DNA of 64,000 bases from JACDER01 sp963842575 (GTDB taxonomy: Bacteria > Actinomycetota > Thermoleophilia > Gaiellales > Gaiellaceae). The position numbers and the translations under genes are program-made. The notes beneath the pieces were generated by a model that saw only the letters and a program-made list of their open reading frames with translations, made no database searches and had not been told where the DNA came from. The DNA lies in contig CAWJGS010000005.1 in the NCBI GenBank assembly GCA_963842575.1, forward strand, positions 1 to 64,000, written 5' to 3'. Below, one piece after another: positions 7,315-14,688 of the stretch (its first letter is position 1; the number at the start of each line of letters is the position of its first letter).

Positions 7315-8946
7315 TTACTTCGTCGTCCGAGCGCTCGCCGTGTTGGAGTAGGGCGAATCGCCGGCCGCGTTGTGTGCGCGGACGCGGTACCTGTAGGTCG
7401 TTCGCGGTGACAGCCCCGAGTCGGTGAAGGTGGTCGCGGCTCCGGGCAGCGTGCCGACCTGGGCGAATGCCGTGCAGCCGGAGCCGCGGCAGCGCTCGAC
7501 GCTGACCTGGGTTTGGGCGGCCGTGCCGTTCGTCCAGTGCAGGCCGATCGAGCTTCGCCCGAGCGCGGTGGCCGTGAGGTTCGTCGGCGCGGCAGGAGGA
7601 ACAGCGGCGCCCGAGGGGCGCCAGCAGGTGACGAGCGCGTCGTAGCCGCCGGTCGCGCAGACGTCACCGCTCGGGAGCGCGGCGGCCCACACGGTGGCCA
7701 TTCTCGCGAATGCCTCCCAGCGGAGCGCACCGTCCGACCCGTATCCGGCGGTGACGCCCTGAATGAACCCACCCGGAAGATTCGGGCCCCCGACGCCCGT
7801 CACGACTGTCGTCCCGTCCGCCAGCACCAACACCTCGGCCGGGATCTCATTGGTGTTCAGTCCCCCGTCGCGCACGGCTTCCCACCGAACCGCGCCCGTG
7901 GTCTCGAGTGCCACCGTGTACCAGTCCAAGAACCCCCGCGCGGCTTGGCCGGCGACCACGAGACTCCCGTCCGGCGCCAGGTCGATCCGCAAGCCGGCGG
8001 CTTCGGTGGCGTCGGCAGCCTTCCGGTCCGTGCGCCACAACTGCGCTCCCGTTGCCCGGTTGTAGGCGATGACGGTGAGCCAGCGCGTGAGCGCTGGCGT
8101 GCCTGCGCCGGTCACGCCCCGACCGGTGACGTACACCCGCGCGGCGTCGACGACAACGTCACCGACCCCGAGGGTCGTATTCGGGGCCGCGGTCACCAGC
8201 CACCTCCGGTTGCCGGTCGTCGTGTCGTACGCGGCAGTGACCCACGCGTAGGCGGGGCCGTCCCCCGTCACGACGACGTCCGCCTCGTCCGGGCTCAGCG
8301 CGAGCGACTTTGCCACGCCGGCCGACACCACCCGCGACCACAGCAGAGCGCCCGCGGGGCTGTACTTGTCCAACTCGATGGCCTGGGGGTTCCCCGCCGC
8401 GTTGAACACGAGGTAGGCATTCCCCGCGCGATCGACGAGCAGCCGCCCCACCGACGGCACCGTGCGCGCCAGGTCGACCCGCCACTTGAGCCCGCCGTCG
8501 GAGCCGAAGCGAACGAGCGTCAGCCCAATCGGATTGCCGCTGGAGGTGACGTTGTGACCGACCGCCAGGACGTCGCCGTTGGCCGCCGCAGCCACCCAGT
8601 CACCGATGAAAACACCGATCGAAGGAGACACAGTCGAGCGCCATCTGAGCGTTCCGGCCGGCGTGTACGACGTCACCGCCAGGTCCTGAAAAACGGCAGG
8701 CCCGGACACCACGGCGACGTTGCCCACCGGGTCCGACGCGATCCGCGCCGCCTGACCCGCGCCCGTCGATCCCGCGTCCAGACCGCCGGCTTCCCACAAC
8801 ACGGGCAGCCTCGTGGCACCCGTTGCCGATCCCGCGACCAGGCCGACCATCACCAGCCCCGTCACCGCCGCCGCGACCAGCCGCCACACGCCCCTCACAC
8901 CCGTTCCACGCCGCCCGTTAGCGAGCGGAAATCGCAGTCCCCTCAT
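7315..8946 (-). CDS. Secreted beta-propeller-like protein with C-terminal fibronectin type III domain
   Basis: A 543-residue protein. A strong GTAGGAGG lies before the ATG. An Arg-rich n-region and hydrophobic core (residues 22-42) form a signal peptide ending near ATGA. Residues of about 50-440 are PQQ-like/SBBP-type propeller repeats with recurring D-x-x-G-N-x-Y/V and L-R-W-x motifs. The last 90 residues are a fibronectin III domain (APTNLTATAL ... YRYRVRAHNAAGDSPYSNTASA). Such proteins act at or outside the cell surface, probably in carbohydrate or protein binding; the substrate is unknown. Confidence 0.85.
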   Translation of the reverse strand: MRGLRFPLANGRRGTGVRGVWRLVAAAVTGLVMVGLVAGSATGATRLPVLWEAGGLDAGSTGAGQAARIASDPVGNVAVVSGPAVFQDLAVTSYTPAGTLRWRSTVSPSIGVFIGDWVAAAANGDVLAVGHNVTSSGNPIGLTLVRFGSDGGLKWRVDLARTVPSVGRLLVDRAGNAYLVFNAAGNPQAIELDKYSPAGALLWSRVVSAGVAKSLALSPDEADVVVTGDGPAYAWVTAAYDTTTGNRRWLVTAAPNTTLGVGDVVVDAARVYVTGRGVTGAGTPALTRWLTVIAYNRATGAQLWRTDRKAADATEAAGLRIDLAPDGSLVVAGQAARGFLDWYTVALETTGAVRWEAVRDGGLNTNEIPAEVLVLADGTTVVTGVGGPNLPGGFIQGVTAGYGSDGALRWEAFARMATVWAAALPSGDVCATGGYDALVTCWRPSGAAVPPAAPTNLTATALGRSSIGLHWTNGTAAQTQVSVERCRGSGCTAFAQVGTLPGAATTFTDSGLSPRTTYRYRVRAHNAAGDSPYSNTASARTTK

Positions 8947-9036
8947 GATCCGACCTCCTACGGTCTACTTGCCCCTGGTCTACACGAGGCCATGAGGCCG
9001 GCAATCAGTAGATACGCCGATCCAATTTCCGGAGGA

Positions 9037-9357
9037 CTACACATCCCTCCCCGCCGCCGACTCGGAGCGTCCCGCAACCCACGTACCGGCACCCTGAGTC
9101 ATCTCGACGAGCGACTCCCCACGCAGGAGGTTGTAGGCGACGACTACTGTCGTCCGCCCGACCGACATCAGCAACGCGAGCTCGCGCTGCGGCGGCAGCC
9201 TCGCGCCGACAGGAACCTCGCCGCTCATGATCGCCGAACGCAGCCCCGCCGCGAGATCACGAGACCGGCGACCCTCGGTAAGCCGGACGTCGCGGAGCGC
9301 CGCAAGAAGCCGGTCCCGATCCGCACCGCGCCCACCGACGCGCGCAAGACTGCTCAT
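9037..9357 (-). CDS. Stand-alone GntR-type winged-helix regulator (possibly truncated MocR)
   Basis: A 106-residue protein whose core (SRDLAAGLRSAIMSGEVPVGARLPPQRELALLMSVGRTTVVVAYNLL...) is a GntR winged helix with MocR/PdxR-like spacing, ending GAGTWVAGR. MocR proteins continue for about 350 residues with an aminotransferase-like sensor domain, which is missing: the stop is clean and none of the downstream frames looks like that domain. It is either a genuine single-domain regulator or a remnant. Confidence 0.65.
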   Translation of the reverse strand: MSSLARVGGRGADRDRLLAALRDVRLTEGRRSRDLAAGLRSAIMSGEVPVGARLPPQRELALLMSVGRTTVVVAYNLLRGESLVEMTQGAGTWVAGRSESAAGRDV

Positions 9358-9376
9358 AACAAGCCTACGGGCTTAG

Positions 9377-9894
9377 TTGCTGCCTGGATTGAGTCTGAGG
9401 CTGCTGAACGCAACGAGACAGACACCACACGCCTCACCACCGACGGACGACTCAACCGACCCCGACGACTCCAATAGCAGTTTCATTTACCTGCCCGGCG
9501 ATCCGATCCAGTACTCGATCACCGCCGGCCTCGGCGGCGGCAAGACCACGGCGCGGAGCATCCGGGCGAAGGTGCTGATCGCTCCATATGGATCGCAGAC
9601 CACTTCTACGGTGCGTTACCGCGTGGTCAACGTGTTCAACGCCCCGCCGGGAGCACGCGTGACGCTCAAGGCGCGGGGAGTGATCGAGACGGGAACGACA
9701 AACCGCTCGGGGAGCTGCCGAGCCGCAAGCTCGTGAACAGGACGCTTCCTGTCGGCTCGATCTTCAGCGTGAGAGTGACGAAGCCGGGACGCACCGGCGA
9801 TCTCCTGCGCATCAAGGTCATCGCGGGGGGCGCGAAGCTCGCGGGGCGGCTGTGCATCCCTCCCGGCGGGCAGCCGCGGTTGACCTGCCGCTGA
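9377..9894 (+). pseudogene. Remnant of a secreted beta-sandwich protein
   Basis: Two frames carry one domain. FIYLPGDPIQYSITAG ... VNVFNAPPGARVTLKARG is read to about 9700. After a one-base shift the frame gives LVNRTLPVGSIFSVRVTKPG and ends CIPPGGQPRLTC. The VTLKARG / VRVTKPG / C-x-PPG pattern recurs in secreted proteins of Thermoleophilia. No signal peptide or recognisable N-terminus is present, so the 5' part seems lost. Part of the damage may be sequence error. Confidence 0.5.
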
Positions 9895-9910
9895 GGCCCA
9901 GCGCTGGGCC
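9895..9910 (+). terminator. Palindromic hairpin
   Basis: A 16-bp perfect palindrome (GGCCCAGCGCTGGGCC) directly follows the stop of the 9377-9894 remnant. It is probably that gene's former terminator; its symmetry lets it act in both directions. Confidence 0.5.
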
Positions 9911-9972
9911 GCAGCGGCTTCTGTCGGGGCGAGACCAAGCAACATCGTGACTCATGCCTGAGCCCCCCGACG

Positions 9973-9998
9973 CGGCAGAGTCGAGCTCCGGCATTTGT
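9973..9998. repeat. 26-bp direct repeat, copy 1
   Basis: A 26-bp sequence beginning CGGCAGAGTCGAGCTCCGGC is repeated identically at 10337-10362, 364 bp away. On the minus strand both copies read ACAAATGCCGGAGCTCGAC, that is, a start codon followed by MPELDSA. Confidence 0.8.
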
Positions 9999-10010
9999 CG
10001 TCCGGCACGC

Positions 10011-10358
10011 TCATCGAGTTGCCGGAGGTTCTGGGTGTTCCGCGCTCCCTGCTCGTGGAGTCCGAACTAGATCCAGTCTCGGTCGCGAACCTCGCTCAGC
10101 GCCTGGAGAGTCTCGAAAGGTCCTCAACAGAGAATCAAGCAATTCTCGCTGAGCTGCTTGAGATCGTTCGAGCCGGATCACAACCTTCCAGAGGCGAGCA
10201 AGGGTGATGTCGATCGCTCCGTTATCGGCCTCAGCGTCGCCGGCCGAGCGGCCCCGGCGCGCAGGGCCAGCGGTGTGCCGTTTCTCCTGACCGTTCGCAC
10301 TCGCTGCATCGCGGCTGCGAAGAGGGGAAGAAGGCCCGGCAGAGTCGAGCTCCGGCAT
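10011..10358 (-). CDS. Hypothetical 115-residue protein
   Basis: The reading frame starts MPELDSAGPSS, with GAGAGGA 6-12 bp before the ATG. It is low-complexity and charged, with a central predicted helix (ITLARLWKVVIRLERSQAAQRELLDSLLRTF) that could be a coiled coil. The opposite strand holds a 70-residue frame (9995-10207) that also encodes a helix-like segment, so the coding strand is uncertain. I prefer the minus strand because of the ribosome site. Confidence 0.35.
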   Translation of the reverse strand: MPELDSAGPSSPLRSRDAASANGQEKRHTAGPARRGRSAGDAEADNGAIDITLARLWKVVIRLERSQAAQRELLDSLLRTFRDSPGAERGSRPRLDLVRTPRAGSAEHPEPPATR

Positions 10359-10362
10359 TTGT
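10337..10362. repeat. 26-bp direct repeat, copy 2
   Basis: The second identical copy of the repeat at 9973-9998. This copy spans the start codon and first codons (MPELDSA) of the minus-strand hypothetical gene at 10011-10358. Confidence 0.8.
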
Positions 10363-10429
10363 TGTCCTCTCAGGTAAATCGTCCGCAGTACTAGCCTCGA
10401 TTTATACCCGAGGCCGGGCTTTCCGTGCG

Positions 10430-11984
10430 CTACGCGACGGTCGTGATGACGGGGGTCCCTTTGGTCGTCAGGAGCTTTCGCGCTACGACGGCGAAGCGGA
10501 GCATCCCCGGCTTCAACCTCGTGACTTTGACCGTGACCGACGTCTTCGTGCGCGTCTTCTTCAGCTTCGGAGTCCTGCCTTTCTCGCGGATGCCGACGAC
10601 GTCGAACCGCGCGCCGAGCGGCACGTCGGCACGAATCGTGACCGAGCGTGCTACGCGCACCGTGACCTGCTCCCGCTCCCCCTTGCGCGCGAACACGTGC
10701 GGCACCGTCACCGGCACGGTCGGCAGCCCCTCCGTGCACGCGTTCCGTGAGACGACGGCCTGGAGCGCGTTGGCCGAGACCTGCCGCTGTGGTGCCGTGA
10801 ACGGAACCCCGCGCGAGACCGACAGTGACCCACGCAGCTCCCGCAGCTCGAAGCAAGACGTAACGTCGGCCGTCGTCATCGGCCCGAGAATGCGATCGAC
10901 GTACGAAAGAAACGGGCTCGCAGGCGGTATGCCGCCGTGCAGGATCGACCTCACCGTGTCGAGCTGGGTCACGAATGGCGGCGTCAGCACGAACCCGTGA
11001 ATTTCGCCCCCGACGCGGCCATTTCCGCCGATGTCGCCAACGTCGTCGATCGAGCTGAACTCGAGCAGGCTCGAGAACGCGGAGCCCGTGGGGTTCAGCG
11101 ACGCTCCGTTGACCGGAGGGGAGCTGGGCAGCCGGAAAAGAAACGGAAAGCCGGCGCCTTTGGCGTCAGACGCATGCACGACAACGTTGTCGGCGTCGTT
11201 CAGGGACTCGGCGCTCGCAGTCCCGCATGCCGGCCGGCGTCAGGTTGCGGTAGGTGCGACCGTCCCAGTAGAAGGCAGCGTCTCTCCCGCCGCTGCGCCC
11301 GAGAAATGTGCCGGCTGCGTGGCGGAAGAGGTTGCCGCCCGAAACTTCGGCGCCGGCGAAGCTGGTCGGAGCCGGGCCGAACGGGACGAACGTCGAGTAC
11401 GGCGGCTGCCACATTCCGGGGACGATCGAGCTCCCCCGCCGGTCGCCGAACACGTCCCCTTGAAAGTTGAAGGCCGCCATGTTTCCCGAGCCGACGTTGC
11501 GCATGCCGGCGCTCGAGCTCCAGACGACCGCATTGTCACCGGGGAGCAAGCCACCGATCACATCTCCGGATGCGCCGATGTCGTTACCGAAGCTCCGCCG
11601 GCCGGAGGGACCAAGATCGCGCATGCCGACGCCCGGCGTGAAGACGAACGCATGGGCAGCTCCCGAGGCGGTCTGCGACCACCCGGTGACCAGGCCCGCG
11701 TCATTGAGCGCAACCGCGAACGTGTTCCGGCCGCCGAGACTGCCGATGTCGACGAGGCCGCCCTTGGGGGCGTAGAAGAACCCGCGGTAGGCGAAGGTCG
11801 AGGCGGATTCGTCTGTCATCACTCCTGTCGCCTGGCCGGCGAGGTTGACGTCGCGCGTGTAGCTCATGTTTCCGTGCAGCGGCTTCAGTTCGGTGATCGT
11901 GTAGCCCGGTGCAGCGGCGGCCGGGCCGGCAGCCACGAGGGCGAGGGCTATCGCGAGACGCACACGTCGCAGCTTCGACCCCAT
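10430..11984 (-). CDS. Secreted HAF-repeat protein, one frameshift
   Basis: The start MGSKLRRVRLAIALALVAAGPAAAA gives a signal peptide. HAF repeats follow, with the repeated pattern DIGSLGGRNTFAVALNDAGLVTGWS ... HAFVF ... GMRDLG. This frame runs to about 11220 (TPAGMRD). The sequence then resumes in another frame as ASAESLNDADNVVVHASDAKG, still a HAF repeat, and continues about 240 residues to 10430. The C-terminal half contains a basic beta-rich domain (RTKTSVTVKVTRLKPG). Joined length is about 515 residues. Extracellular, function unknown. Confidence 0.75.
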
Positions 11985-12023
11985 TCCATGATTATCGCTG
12001 CGTTCTTGCCTTCTCCGTCAGGA

Positions 12024-12061
12024 GGAGCCCGCCAGCCGGCATGTCCGACCGGCGGGGCTCC
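12024..12061 (-). terminator. Imperfect hairpin
   Basis: An outer 7-bp stem (GGAGCCC/GGGCTCC) continues inward through GC-rich partial pairing. It lies just beyond the stop of the minus-strand remnant ending at 12070. Confidence 0.5.
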
Positions 12062-12069
12062 GTCGCAAA

Positions 12070-12237
12070 CTACGACATGGGCGCGCAGTACGCGATCGTT
12101 CGCCTGGATCGTGAATCGGGCTCGGGTTGTAGAAGAAGACCTGCCAGGTGTTGAGGGAGGGGCGCCACGAGATCAGCGCGCCTGGCGGGGCATTCGGGTC
12201 GAGGTTGATGATGAAGTAGCCGCCCGATGCCGACCTA
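12070..12237 (-). pseudogene. Fragment of an unidentified gene
   Basis: This covers most of the otherwise gene-free 11985-12289 stretch. One minus-strand frame reads SASGGYFIINLDPNAPPGAL then ISWRPSLNTWQVFFYNPSP, and a shifted frame closes it with IAYCAPMS and a stop, followed by a hairpin. There is no start codon: the terminator of the upstream gene (12240-12267) abuts it. It looks like the surviving 3' end of a secreted protein gene. Confidence 0.4.
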
Positions 12238-12239
12238 AC

Positions 12240-12267
12240 GGAAAGGCCGCCTCTCGGCGGCCTTTCC
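12240..12267 (-). terminator. Perfect hairpin after the 12290-12952 gene
   Basis: A 12-bp perfect stem (GGAAAGGCCGCC/GGCGGCCTTTCC) with a TCTC loop, about 22 bp after the stop of the minus-strand membrane protein. A strong intrinsic terminator for that gene. Confidence 0.8.
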
Positions 12268-12289
12268 TTGTCGTCCGGTGAGCCGACCG

Positions 12290-12952
12290 CTAGGTCGTCG
12301 GCGCCGGATGCTTGTGGAACACCGGCTTGCGGGAGGTGACGAGCGACTCCCTGTTCCGGAGTGCTCCTCCCACCGCGAGGATCCCGAATCCGAAGCCGGA
12401 GATCAGAAGCGTGATCCCGACCATCAGCCCGAACAGCGAGATCTGATCCGCCATGTAGCTGGCGTTCAGCGCCGTCGTCAGGGCGGTCTCCGTAACCCAG
12501 AGGTTCCTAGCGGCGTTGGAGATCGGCTGCTGGGTCTTCGGATCGACTGCGGCGAATGCCGGGTTGTCGGTCCCACCGCCGACGGCCAGCTGCGCCTTGG
12601 GCGCGTCCGGCTTGGCCTGGAAGCGGCCCATCTGCGCATACGTGTACCCACCGCTTGCTTCGAGCGCGTGGATCCGCATGTACTGCGCGAACGTGCGGGC
12701 CTCGCTCCCGGTGTCGATGGTCTTGCCGGCAACGCTGCTCGTCGGCAGTGCGATCGACTCGGGCAGTCCTGCCTTCTTCGCCTCGGCGGCGATCGCCGAC
12801 GGCGTCATGTCGGACGATCCGACGATGTATTCCTGCTTGAGGCTGTTCTGGACAGTGTTGTGGCCGTTGATGCTCATCACGACCGTGGTGATGCCGAGCG
12901 CGATCAGAACGGCTGCTGCAATCACTCCGCCTAGCTCGAAAATCTTGCGCAT
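12290..12952 (-). CDS. Two-pass membrane protein of unknown function
   Basis: A 220-residue protein starting MRKIFELGGVIAAAVLIALGITTVVMS, with GGGAGGTGGA before the ATG. Membrane helix 1 is at about residues 8-27. A soluble region of about 140 residues (MTPSAIAAEAKKAGLPESI, EARTFAQYMRIHALEASGGYTYAQMG) follows, then membrane helix 2 at about 178-203. The soluble loop contains a Tyr-rich segment. Homologues seem frequent in actinobacteria as uncharacterised aromatic-ring-type membrane proteins; I recognise no function. Confidence 0.75.
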   Translation of the reverse strand: MRKIFELGGVIAAAVLIALGITTVVMSINGHNTVQNSLKQEYIVGSSDMTPSAIAAEAKKAGLPESIALPTSSVAGKTIDTGSEARTFAQYMRIHALEASGGYTYAQMGRFQAKPDAPKAQLAVGGGTDNPAFAAVDPKTQQPISNAARNLWVTETALTTALNASYMADQISLFGLMVGITLLISGFGFGILAVGGALRNRESLVTSRKPVFHKHPAPTT

Positions 12953-13068
12953 CCTCTCCACCTCCCTGGTGGCTCGCCGTTCTTCGCTTGTGGACGGCGA
13001 CGTCGATTGATGCACCGAAGTCTGCGCCTGTGCGGCCTTGCTGCCATCTGCGCCGCACCGCACATGTG

Positions 13069-13078
13069 TTGCGGGAAA
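13069..13078 (+). promoter_or_regulatory. Shared upstream decamer TTGCGGGAAA, copy 1
   Basis: The exact decamer lies about 67 bp before the ATG of the DsbA-like gene, oriented towards it. Identical copies in the same relative orientation precede the CBS gene (17936-17945) and the alcohol dehydrogenase gene (25260-25269). A common regulator is inferred, not shown. Confidence 0.4.
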
Positions 13079-13144
13079 TCGCTGATCCGCTCTCCGCAGA
13101 GCCGCGGATGTGAGCCGGTCCGGCGCGCGGGCACCCTCAGCTGC

Positions 13145-13933
13145 ATGGCGAAGCGAAAGGCAGCCAGCCACGTCCTCGGGACGAGGACCATGCCGCCGCC
13201 GCGGCCGCGGCGCGGCGCGCAGGTGCCCACGCGCACGCTGTACCTCGGCGCGCTCGGGATAGCAGTCGCCGTCGCAGCCGCACTCGTGATCGTCAGCGTT
13301 GCGATGCGCGGAGGCAATGCCTCTTCGCCATCGCCGGCGCAGACGACGGCCCTGACCGGAGTGGCGGCAACGAAGGGGCTGCTCGACGGGCTTCCGCAAC
13401 GCGGAAATGTGCTCGGGTCGCCGAACGCGCCGGTCACGCTTGTCGAGTACGCAGACCCGCAGTGCCCGTATTGCGGGCAATGGGCGCGCGACGCCCTGCC
13501 GGAGCTCGTGCGCGACTACGTACGCACGGGCCGACTCCGGATCGAGTACCGCGGGATGGCTTTCGTCGGGCCGGACTCGAGCAAGGGGCTCGCGGCGGCC
13601 TTCGCCGCGGGGAACGAGGGCAAGTTCTGGCACCTCATCGACCTTCTGTACGCGAACCAGGGAGCGGAGAACACCGGCTGGATCGACGACGCGCTTCTCG
13701 GCGCGATCGCCGACCGGGTCGGCGTCGACGTGCCCCGCTTCCAGGCGGAGCGCGGATCGTCGGCGGTCGCCCGCGCCGTGAACGACTCGACGGCCCGCGC
13801 ACGCGCCGCCGGAATCGCATCGACGCCCACCTTCTACGCCGGCCACACCGGCGGCACTCTCCGGCCCGTGCCGATCACCTCGCTCGACGCGGGGGCGCTG
13901 CGCCCCACGCTCGACCGTCTCCTCGCAGCGTGA
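13145..13933 (+). CDS. Membrane-anchored DsbA-family thiol oxidoreductase
   Basis: A 262-residue protein. The start is taken at MAKRKAASH; an upstream in-frame ATG at 13007 is less likely. A basic N-terminus precedes a single membrane helix at about residues 31-54. The thioredoxin-4/DsbA domain begins near GSPNAPVTLVEYADPQCPYC, with active site CPYC at residues 107-110 and the cis-Pro loop in ASTPTFYAG. It forms disulfides in exported proteins. The stop overlaps the VKOR gene by 4 bp; VKOR reoxidises DsbA-type proteins, so the two act as a pair. Confidence 0.92.
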   Translation: MAKRKAASHVLGTRTMPPPRPRRGAQVPTRTLYLGALGIAVAVAAALVIVSVAMRGGNASSPSPAQTTALTGVAATKGLLDGLPQRGNVLGSPNAPVTLVEYADPQCPYCGQWARDALPELVRDYVRTGRLRIEYRGMAFVGPDSSKGLAAAFAAGNEGKFWHLIDLLYANQGAENTGWIDDALLGAIADRVGVDVPRFQAERGSSAVARAVNDSTARARAAGIASTPTFYAGHTGGTLRPVPITSLDAGALRPTLDRLLAA

Positions 13934-14403
13934 GCGAGCGGCGACTGCGCGGCGTCATCGCCGCATTCGCCGCGCTCGGCGCCGCCGTCGCCGGATATCT
14001 CGTCGTCGAGCGCTACACGGGCGGCGTCATCTCGTGCACGACCGGCGGCTGCGAGACGGTTCAGCAGTCGAGCTACTCGTCCCTTGCCGGCGTCCCGGTC
14101 GCCGTGCTCGGACTCAGCGCGTACCTCGCGATTCTCGCGCTCTCGTTCATCCTCACCGAGACGGCGCGCGCGGCGCAGCTCGCAATCGCCCTGGCCGGAG
14201 TCACCTTCAGCGGCTACCTGCTCTGGGCGCAGGCGGTGCCGATCGGCGCCTTCTGCGACTGGTGCCTCGCCAGCGACGCGATCATGACCGTCATCGCGCT
14301 GCTGGTGCTCCTGCGCGTCCGCGCGGCTCAGGGCGGACCGACAACCGGGACCGCCTCGGCGGCGCATCCTGCCTCTAGCTCGAGTAAAGGAGATCCAGCA
14401 TGA
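13930..14403 (+). CDS. Vitamin K epoxide reductase (VKOR/DsbB-like) family protein
   Basis: A 157-residue membrane protein with a GTG start overlapping the DsbA stop. Four hydrophobic segments are visible. The conserved loop Cys pair is C36/C41 (SCTTGGCETVQQSSYS) and the redox CxxC is C109/C112 (FCDWCLAS). VKOR homologues pass electrons from DsbA partners to membrane quinone. It ends in an ATGA overlap with the next small gene. Confidence 0.92.
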   Translation: MSERRLRGVIAAFAALGAAVAGYLVVERYTGGVISCTTGGCETVQQSSYSSLAGVPVAVLGLSAYLAILALSFILTETARAAQLAIALAGVTFSGYLLWAQAVPIGAFCDWCLASDAIMTVIALLVLLRVRAAQGGPTTGTASAAHPASSSSKGDPA

Positions 14404-14672
14404 ATGCTCGCCCTCTATGCACGCTGCACGTGTCCGTCGGCGAAAGTGAAGAGTGTCCGGAAAGCAGTTGCGCTTTCTGGGAAGAAGGAGGCGCGGCCAT
14501 CGACGCCGGCTGCGTGCTCGAGCGGGTGCGGTTCGAGCTCGAGTCCCGGCCGGATGTTGCCCGCTGGCTTCTGAAGCTTCGGTACGACCTCGAGAACGCG
14601 CGGTCCGCCGAGGAGATGCGGCGGATCAGAGGCAGCCTGAACCAGGTTCTGCCGCCGGGCTTGCACGAGTAG
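14400..14672 (+). CDS. Small Cys-containing hypothetical protein
   Basis: A 90-residue protein overlapping the VKOR stop (ATGA). The N-terminal third carries Cys residues in a spaced pattern (CTLHVSVG, ECPESSCAFW, GCVLERV) and a His, suggestive of a metal site or redox cysteines. The rest is helical and charged (ELESRPDVARWLLKLRYDLENAR). No signal peptide. It sits between the DsbA/VKOR pair and the GAF kinase, 16 bp from the latter, so all may be one operon. Function unknown. Confidence 0.7.
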   Translation: MNARPLCTLHVSVGESEECPESSCAFWEEGGAAIDAGCVLERVRFELESRPDVARWLLKLRYDLENARSAEEMRRIRGSLNQVLPPGLHE

Positions 14673-14688
14673 GCGTTTAATCCTCCGC

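Noticed and set aside
13071..13100. ECF sigma-factor promoter built on GGGAAA
   Set aside because: No matching -10 element at a consistent distance in the three copies, so the decamer is listed only as an unknown motif.
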